Assembly: GCA_910577685.1 (NCBI GenBank)
Contig: CAJTOH010000041.1
Location: 1 to 35,003 of the forward strand
DNA length: 35,003 nucleotides
From: an uncultured Dorea sp.
GTDB lineage: Bacteria; Bacillota; Clostridia; Lachnospirales; Lachnospiraceae
Direction of reading: 5' to 3'
The notes under the pieces: model-generated
Told to the model about the DNA's origin: nothing
Database searches by the model: none
Seen by the model: the letters and a program-made list of their open reading frames with translations, nothing else
Translations under genes and position numbers: made by a program
Shown: piece by piece, positions 31,011-35,003 of the stretch
Layout of the letters: every line of letters starts with the position of its first letter
Position numbering within the stretch: position 1 is the stretch's first letter

Positions 31011-31820
31011 TTACATTTTATCACATTTATCGTCTCTTGACAAGAGTTTTCTCTCATTTTCTGTCAGCAGGGCCTTTTCAAGCAGGTCCGGTCGAAGCTT
31101 CGCCGTCCTGAGAACCGACTGTTCCCTGCGCCACTTCTCGATATTCGCATGATGCCCCGACAGCAGAATCTCCGGAACCCGTTTGTCATGCCAGACTTCC
31201 GGTCTGGAATACTGGGGATATTCAAGCAGGTTATCCTGAAAACTCTCAAACTCCGCCGACACGTCGTTGTGGAGAACTCCGGGCACCAGCCGGGAAATGG
31301 CGTCCACCATAATCATGGCGGGCAATTCCCCGCCTGTAAGGATATAATCGCCGATGGACACATAGTCCGTCACCACTTCCTCCAACACACGCTCGTCAAT
31401 CCCCTCGTAATGGCCGCACAAGAAGACAAGCTCCCGCTCTTTCGCAAGCTCCCCCGCCATCTCCTGACTGAACGTCTTCCCTTGGGGCGAAAGGCAGATC
31501 ACCCGGGTCTTTCCGGTTCCTTCCTGGCTTTCTTTAGCTTCATCCGGCTCGGCCTCCCGCGGCCCCGCGGCTCCCCTGCCGGAAACAATCATTTCCTTCA
31601 CCGCCCTGTAAGCCTGGTATACCGGCTCCGCCTGCATCAGCATCCCCGCGCCGCCGCCATAGGGATAATCATCCACACTGTTATGCTTGTTAAAGGCATA
31701 ATCCCTGATATTGACCGCGTCAATAGACAGAATCCCTTTCTCCATAGCCCTTCCGATAATACTGGTGTTCAATCCCTGCATCACCATTTCCGGAAACAAT
31801 GTCATAATATAAAAATGCAT
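31011..31820 (-). CDS. trmD: tRNA (guanine-N1-)-methyltransferase
   Basis: The protein, about 269 aa, is the trefoil-knot SPOUT enzyme that methylates G37 of tRNAs using SAM. Visible hallmarks are YIMTLFPEMVMQGLNTSIIGRA, DYPYGGGAGMLMQAEPVY, FLCGHYEGIDERV, SIGDYILTGGELPAM and PQYSRPEVW. The start at ATG 31820 is chosen for AGGAG six bases upstream; the longer frame from 31844 is less likely. A hydrophilic insertion (SGRGAAGPREAEPDEAK…) lies after the first domain strand. It is preceded by rimM and followed by rplS. Confidence 0.96.
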   Translation of the reverse strand: MHFYIMTLFPEMVMQGLNTSIIGRAMEKGILSIDAVNIRDYAFNKHNSVDDYPYGGGAGMLMQAEPVYQAYRAVKEMIVSGRGAAGPREAEPDEAKESQEGTGKTRVICLSPQGKTFSQEMAGELAKERELVFLCGHYEGIDERVLEEVVTDYVSIGDYILTGGELPAMIMVDAISRLVPGVLHNDVSAEFESFQDNLLEYPQYSRPEVWHDKRVPEILLSGHHANIEKWRREQSVLRTAKLRPDLLEKALLTENERKLLSRDDKCDKM

Positions 31821-31870
31821 CTTCCTTCTCCTACATAATTTCATTGCTGCTTACCGGACGCAGCGCTAGG

Positions 31871-32377
31871 CTAGACCAGCCCTTTCATCACATGAACCGT
31901 CATCTTCCTGCCCGGAATATCCACATCTAAAATACATTCTTTAATAGCCGGTATGAGAACCTCCCCCTCCGACGGACGGTCAATCACATACACGTCGTTC
32001 GCCCCTGTCGTCAGCACGTCCTTTAAGACGCCGAAATCCTCGCCGGAATCCGTCGACACCTGCATCCCGATCATGTCCGTAATAAAATACTCGTCTTCTT
32101 CAAGCGGAACCGCTTCGCTTCGTTCTATCAGCAGCGGACAGCGTTTATAACCTTCCACATCATTTATATTATCAAAGCCCTTGAATTTTAATATGACAAA
32201 TTGTTTGAAAAATTTGACGTTCTCTATCTCCAACGGCAGCGTCTCTTTTCCCGTATCTAACAGTACGTGTTTTAAGTCCCTAAACCGCGCGGCGTCATCC
32301 GTCGTGGGAAATACCTTCACTTCGCCGCGGATTCCATGGGTCTGGGTAATTACCCCTACCTGCAATAATTCTTCCAT
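31871..32377 (-). CDS. rimM: Ribosome maturation factor RimM
   Basis: The 168-aa protein has the two expected beta-barrel domains: N-terminal LLQVGVITQTHGIRGEVKVF, and the PRC-like C-terminal part around YFITDMIGMQV and NDVYVIDR, ending PGRKMTVHVMKGLV. It assists maturation of the 30S head with S19. It lies upstream of trmD in the classical operon. A hairpin separates it from khpA. Confidence 0.95.
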   Translation of the reverse strand: MEELLQVGVITQTHGIRGEVKVFPTTDDAARFRDLKHVLLDTGKETLPLEIENVKFFKQFVILKFKGFDNINDVEGYKRCPLLIERSEAVPLEEDEYFITDMIGMQVSTDSGEDFGVLKDVLTTGANDVYVIDRPSEGEVLIPAIKECILDVDIPGRKMTVHVMKGLV

Positions 32378-32420
32378 AATAATAAGTCTCCTGCTTCGTC
32401 ACACCACAGAGTGTAAATAA

Positions 32421-32449
32421 GGACAGATCACAATATCTTGTGTCTGTCC
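32421..32449 (-). terminator. Hairpin between khpA and rimM (attenuator or weak terminator)
   Basis: TCTGTCC (32443-32449) pairs with GGACAGA (32421-32427), with a further ACAA/TTGT inner pairing. The minus strand then reads TTATTTAC. The T tract is weak, so partial termination inside the operon is more likely than a full stop. Confidence 0.45.
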
Positions 32450-32474
32450 CTCTGATAAATAGATATCTATTCCC

Positions 32475-32705
32475 TTAATCCATAATATCAACGATGACTT
32501 TCTTATCCTCTTTTGCGGCCGCAGCCTTCACAACCGAACGGATCGCTTTTGCAATGCGACCCTGCTTTCCGATCACCTTACCCATATCAGAATCAGCGAC
32601 ATGTACCTCCAGAACGATCGTCTTCTTCTCTTCTCTCTCGGTCACAACCACGCTGTCAGGATCATCAACCAAAGCTCTCGTAATGACTTCAACCAACTCT
32701 TTCAT
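32475..32705 (-). CDS. khpA: KH-domain RNA-binding protein KhpA
   Basis: The 76-aa single-KH-domain protein carries the KH signature as DMGKVIGKQGRIAKAIRSVV. It binds RNA, in other Firmicutes together with KhpB/Jag, and influences cell division and translation. It starts at ATG 32705, seven bases after GAGGTG; the longer frame from TTG 32720 would overlap that site. It lies between rpsP and rimM, its standard place. Confidence 0.93.
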   Translation of the reverse strand: MKELVEVITRALVDDPDSVVVTEREEKKTIVLEVHVADSDMGKVIGKQGRIAKAIRSVVKAAAAKEDKKVIVDIMD

Positions 32706-32723
32706 AATCAAGCACCTCAAGAT

Positions 32724-32969
32724 TTATTTTTCAATTCCTGCTATCTTAAAGATCTTGCTTACGACTTCTGTTGGCTGCGCACCGTTATTCAGCCACTTCT
32801 TAGCTGCTTCCTCGTCAACCTTGATCGCACTCGGGTCACAATTCGGATCATAAGTACCGATCTCATCAATAAACTTACCGTCTCTTGGGGATCTTGAATC
32901 AGCTACAATAATTCTATAAAAAGGAGCCTTTTTCTGTCCCATTCTTCTTAATCTGATCTTTACTGCCAT
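32724..32969 (-). CDS. rpsP: 30S ribosomal protein S16
   Basis: The 81-aa protein is typical S16 (AVKIRLRRMGQKKAPFYRII, then DSRSPRDGKFIDEIGTYDP, ending IFKIAGIEK). It is part of the body of the small ribosomal subunit. GGAGG lies before ATG 32969. It lies between ffh and khpA. Confidence 0.97.
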   Translation of the reverse strand: MAVKIRLRRMGQKKAPFYRIIVADSRSPRDGKFIDEIGTYDPNCDPSAIKVDEEAAKKWLNNGAQPTEVVSKIFKIAGIEK

Positions 32970-33046
32970 TGTATTCTACCTCCATAAAATAAAAGTGTTT
33001 ATACGGGAAACTGCGTACTGCAGCCCCCTCATGCTCTTTGCATCTA

Positions 33047-33070
33047 TATAACGCGCCATGCGCGGTTATA
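33047..33070. other. Imperfect inverted repeat between ffh and rpsP
   Basis: TATAACGCGC (33047-33056) can pair with GCGC-G-GTTATA (33060-33070) with one bulged base and a three-base loop. No T run follows on either strand, so a regulatory hairpin for the rpsP leader or an RNA-processing site is more likely than a terminator. Confidence 0.4.
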
Positions 33071-33078
33071 CCGTTACG

Positions 33079-34425
33079 TCAAAAAGGCAGACGGAACTTT
33101 CCTTTCTTGCCGCCTTTGCCCACCATCTTCATGAGCTTCTTCATCTCGCCGAACTGCTTCACCATCCGGTTGACCTCGCTGATATCCACACCTGCGCCTC
33201 TGGCGATCCTGTGCTTTCTCGACGGATTCAGAATATCCGGATTCCTCCGTTCCTCCGGCGTCATGGAATAGATCATCGCCTCCATCCGCGCCATACCCTT
33301 TTCTGCCTGGGCAGTCTGCTCGTCGTCTATCCCCTTCATCTTGCCCATGCCGCCAAGTCCGGGCATCATACTCATGATGCTTCCAAGGCCGCCCATGTTC
33401 TTCATCTGGCTGATGCTCTCCAGATAGTCCTCGAAGTCAAACTGGTTCTTCTTCATCTTCTGGGCCATCTGCTTAGCCTTCTCTTCGTCGATCTCGGCCT
33501 CGGCCTTCTCAATCAACGTCAGCACATCGCCCATACCAAGAATACGGGACGCCATCCTGTCCGGATAGAACTGCTCTAAGTCAGACAACTTCTCGCCCAT
33601 ACCCACATATAAAATCGGTTTCCCCGTAACTGCCTTGACGGATAACGCCGCTCCGCCTCTGGTATCACCGTCCAGCTTCGTAACGATCACGCCGTCAATC
33701 CCCGCCTTGTCGTTGAATTCCTTCGCCACATTCACGGCGTCCTGTCCCGTCATAGCGTCAATCACCAGAATCGTCTGGTGTACCGTCACCGTGTTCTTAA
33801 TCTCCTGAAGCTCCGCCATCATATCTTCATCGATGTGCAGACGGCCCGCCGTATCCAGAATCACAATGTTGTTCCCGTTCTTCTGGGCATGTTCAACGGC
33901 CGCTTTGGCAATATTCGACGGCTTATGGTTATCTCCCATGGCAAATACTTCCACGCCTTGTTTCTCGCCGTTGACCTGAAGCTGCTTGATCGCCGCAGGC
34001 CTGTAAACGTCGCACGCTGCCAAGAGCGGTTTCTTGCCTTTTAATTTGTATTTACCCGCAAGCTTTGCAGTGGTGGTCGTCTTACCCGCGCCCTGAAGGC
34101 CCGCCATCATAATGACCGTGACCGCGCTTCCCGGCTGAAGCTTTATCTCCGTCGTCTCGGAACCCATCAGCCTGACAAGCTCCTCGTTCACCATCTTGAT
34201 CACCATCTGCCCGGGGTTCAGCCCGTTCATGACGTCCTGCCCGACCGCCCTCTCCTGAACGCTCTTGACAAAGTCCTTTACAACCTTAAAATTCACGTCC
34301 GCCGCAAGCAGCGCCCGCTTAATCTCCTTTAGAGCCTCCTTCACGTCGTCCTCGGTGAGGCGTCCCTTGCTTCTTAAGTTCTTAAATATATTCTGAAGTT
34401 TCTCTGTCAGACTGTCAAACGCCAT
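33079..34425 (-). CDS. ffh: Signal recognition particle protein Ffh
   Basis: The 448-aa SRP54 GTPase has the N-domain (FDSLTEKLQNIFKNLRSKG) and the G-domain with P-loop GLQGAGKTTTTAKLA, DTAGR, TKLDGDTRGGAAL and GMGEKLSDLEQF. A methionine-rich M-domain follows (MAQKMKKNQFDFEDYLESIS, then SMMPGLGGMGKMKG), ending in a basic GKGGKKGKFRLPF. It binds signal sequences on ribosomes and, with 4.5S RNA, delivers them to FtsY. It directly follows ylxM (one base apart), its usual regulator-like partner gene. Confidence 0.97.
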   Translation of the reverse strand: MAFDSLTEKLQNIFKNLRSKGRLTEDDVKEALKEIKRALLAADVNFKVVKDFVKSVQERAVGQDVMNGLNPGQMVIKMVNEELVRLMGSETTEIKLQPGSAVTVIMMAGLQGAGKTTTTAKLAGKYKLKGKKPLLAACDVYRPAAIKQLQVNGEKQGVEVFAMGDNHKPSNIAKAAVEHAQKNGNNIVILDTAGRLHIDEDMMAELQEIKNTVTVHQTILVIDAMTGQDAVNVAKEFNDKAGIDGVIVTKLDGDTRGGAALSVKAVTGKPILYVGMGEKLSDLEQFYPDRMASRILGMGDVLTLIEKAEAEIDEEKAKQMAQKMKKNQFDFEDYLESISQMKNMGGLGSIMSMMPGLGGMGKMKGIDDEQTAQAEKGMARMEAMIYSMTPEERRNPDILNPSRKHRIARGAGVDISEVNRMVKQFGEMKKLMKMVGKGGKKGKFRLPF

Positions 34426-34426
34426 A

Positions 34427-34777
34427 CTATAACTCCTCTATAATCTCACCGGATATCTTCCGGATGCTTTGGACCAGCTCCTCTGTATTCTCTTCATTAT
34501 AGTTGTCCAAAAGCTGCTCAATCTTCTCGATCTTTTCCTTGACCGCCAGAAACTTGCCGACCAAATGCAGCTTCTCCTCATATCCCTTCAGAGTCTGGTT
34601 ACATCTCTTAATCAGATCATGAACTCCCTGCCTGCTGATCCCCGCTTCCTCGGCAATCTCACCGAGCGACAGGTCATCCGCCACAAACCGCTCGTAGATC
34701 TCCTTCTGATGATCTGTCAGCAGTTCGCCGTAAAAATCAAACAGTAACGACTGTTCCAGAATCTTATCCACTTCCAT
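34427..34777 (-). CDS. ylxM: YlxM family helix-turn-helix protein
   Basis: The small (about 116 aa) protein has the YlxM/UPF0122 pattern: LLFDFYGELLTDHQKEIYER, then the HTH segment SLGEIAEEAGISRQGVHDLI, then a C-terminal coiled coil. It is thought to modulate the SRP pathway, since it is nearly always encoded with ffh. The reading frame is open to 34867, but the promoter found at 34788-34816 would start the RNA near 34781. The protein therefore probably begins at ATG 34777 or GTG 34771 (MDKILEQSLLFDF), with AGGTGAT just before the GTG. The leader would be very short. Confidence 0.9.
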   Translation of the reverse strand: MEVDKILEQSLLFDFYGELLTDHQKEIYERFVADDLSLGEIAEEAGISRQGVHDLIKRCNQTLKGYEEKLHLVGKFLAVKEKIEKIEQLLDNYNEENTEELVQSIRKISGEIIEEL

Positions 34778-34787
34778 CACCTGTACT

Positions 34788-34816
34788 ACCATACAACAAA
34801 AATACATGGGTGTCAA
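34788..34816 (-). promoter_or_regulatory. Sigma-A promoter of the ylxM-ffh operon
   Basis: On the minus strand a perfect TTGACA (34811-34816) is followed after 17 bases by TATGGT (34788-34793). It implies a transcript start within about ten bases of the ylxM start codon. Confidence 0.55.
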
Positions 34817-34917
34817 GTATTTTTTCTTGTCAAACAAATGTTTGGCATATCCAAAGTTACAGTTCACACGTCAGCTTGATTAAAACAAAGGGGCTGTCGG
34901 TTAATAGATAGTCATGA

Positions 34918-34958
34918 ACAGGGAGGCATGTGACTCGTCGAGTCACATGCCTCCCTGT
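34918..34958. repeat. 41-bp perfect inverted repeat at the right edge
   Basis: A 20-base left arm (34918-34937) and right arm (34939-34958) are perfectly complementary around one T. It is GC-rich in the middle (GAGGCATGTGACTCG). No T run follows on either strand. It lies about 30 bases inside a GGGGCTGTCGG sequence that resembles the end of an insertion sequence, and before a possible plus-strand start codon. Confidence 0.85.
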
Positions 34959-34984
34959 AATTATCCCTATAAAAAGAGAAAAAG

Positions 34985-35003
34985 ATGGCTAACCATAACC
35001 ATC
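34985..35003 (+). CDS. Possible 5' end of a plus-strand gene (IS30-type transposase?)
   Basis: ATG 34985 opens MANHNH… and runs off the window after six codons. A purine-rich AAAAAGAGAAAAAG lies before it. Similar starts (MANHxHL…) occur in IS30-family transposases of Clostridia, from memory. This and the IS-like GGGGCTGTC end at 34890-34898 are the only support. Confidence 0.25.

Overview
The window looks like a chromosomal segment of a Gram-positive gut anaerobe, most probably a member of the Lachnospiraceae (Clostridia). The evidence is a Firmicutes-type ylxM-ffh-rpsP-khpA-rimM-trmD-rplS-rbgA-rnhB-yraN gene order, strong AGGAGG-type ribosome binding sites, frequent TTG/GTG starts, a GGGtGRT/NifU-like gene pair, and secreted proteins of a Clostridia style. 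This assignment comes from reading only; no database was searched. Almost every gene lies on the minus strand, so the transcriptional order runs from high to low coordinates.

Right part (25.2-34.9 kb, minus strand): a translation and secretion housekeeping block. It holds ylxM, ffh, rpsP, khpA, rimM, trmD, rplS, a signal peptidase I, rbgA/ylqF, a second signal peptidase I, rnhB, yraN, pgeF and an MscS channel. The extreme right edge (about 34.89 kb onward) has a 41-bp perfect inverted repeat and what may be the first codons of a plus-strand gene, possibly an insertion sequence.

Middle (19.9-25.2 kb): an accessory surface module. A TnpB-like protein has kept its zinc ribbon but lost all three RuvC acidic residues. 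A roughly 300-base, hairpin-rich non-coding stretch follows it. Next come a two-repeat secreted protein split by one in-frame TAG codon, a small membrane-anchored protein and a large secreted protein. Upstream of the TnpB-like gene are a 42-bp perfect palindrome, a second interrupted copy of it, and a good plus-strand promoter that fires into the palindrome.

Left-middle (3.0-19.8 kb): a large cell-surface glycan cluster. Its upstream half (about 10-19.8 kb) is visibly AT-rich and holds a beta-propeller-like protein, a polysaccharide pyruvyl transferase, a DegT/WecE-type aminotransferase, a GNAT acetyltransferase, a radical SAM protein, a WecF-like (GT56) transferase, UDP-GlcNAc 2-epimerase and GT2 enzymes. 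Its downstream half (3.0-10 kb) is more GC-rich and holds GT2 enzymes, a split GT4, a large HAD protein with a 36-bp minisatellite, and a pentulose-phosphate-3-epimerase-like enzyme. Six proteins carry the same kind of appended Rossmann-like module, with the signature YGxGxxG or a close variant. The aminotransferase/acetyltransferase/WecF-like trio suggests a 4-acetamido-4,6-dideoxyhexose-type sugar in the polymer; this is an inference.

Left edge (1-0.8 kb): truncated remnants of a mobile element. They abut the 3' terminator of the GGGtGRT gene, which is followed by the NifU-like gene. A plus-strand tRNA-Thr (CGT) with its own promoter separates this region from the glycan cluster. The 223 bases between the tRNA and the epimerase gene (2792-3014) show no convincing gene.
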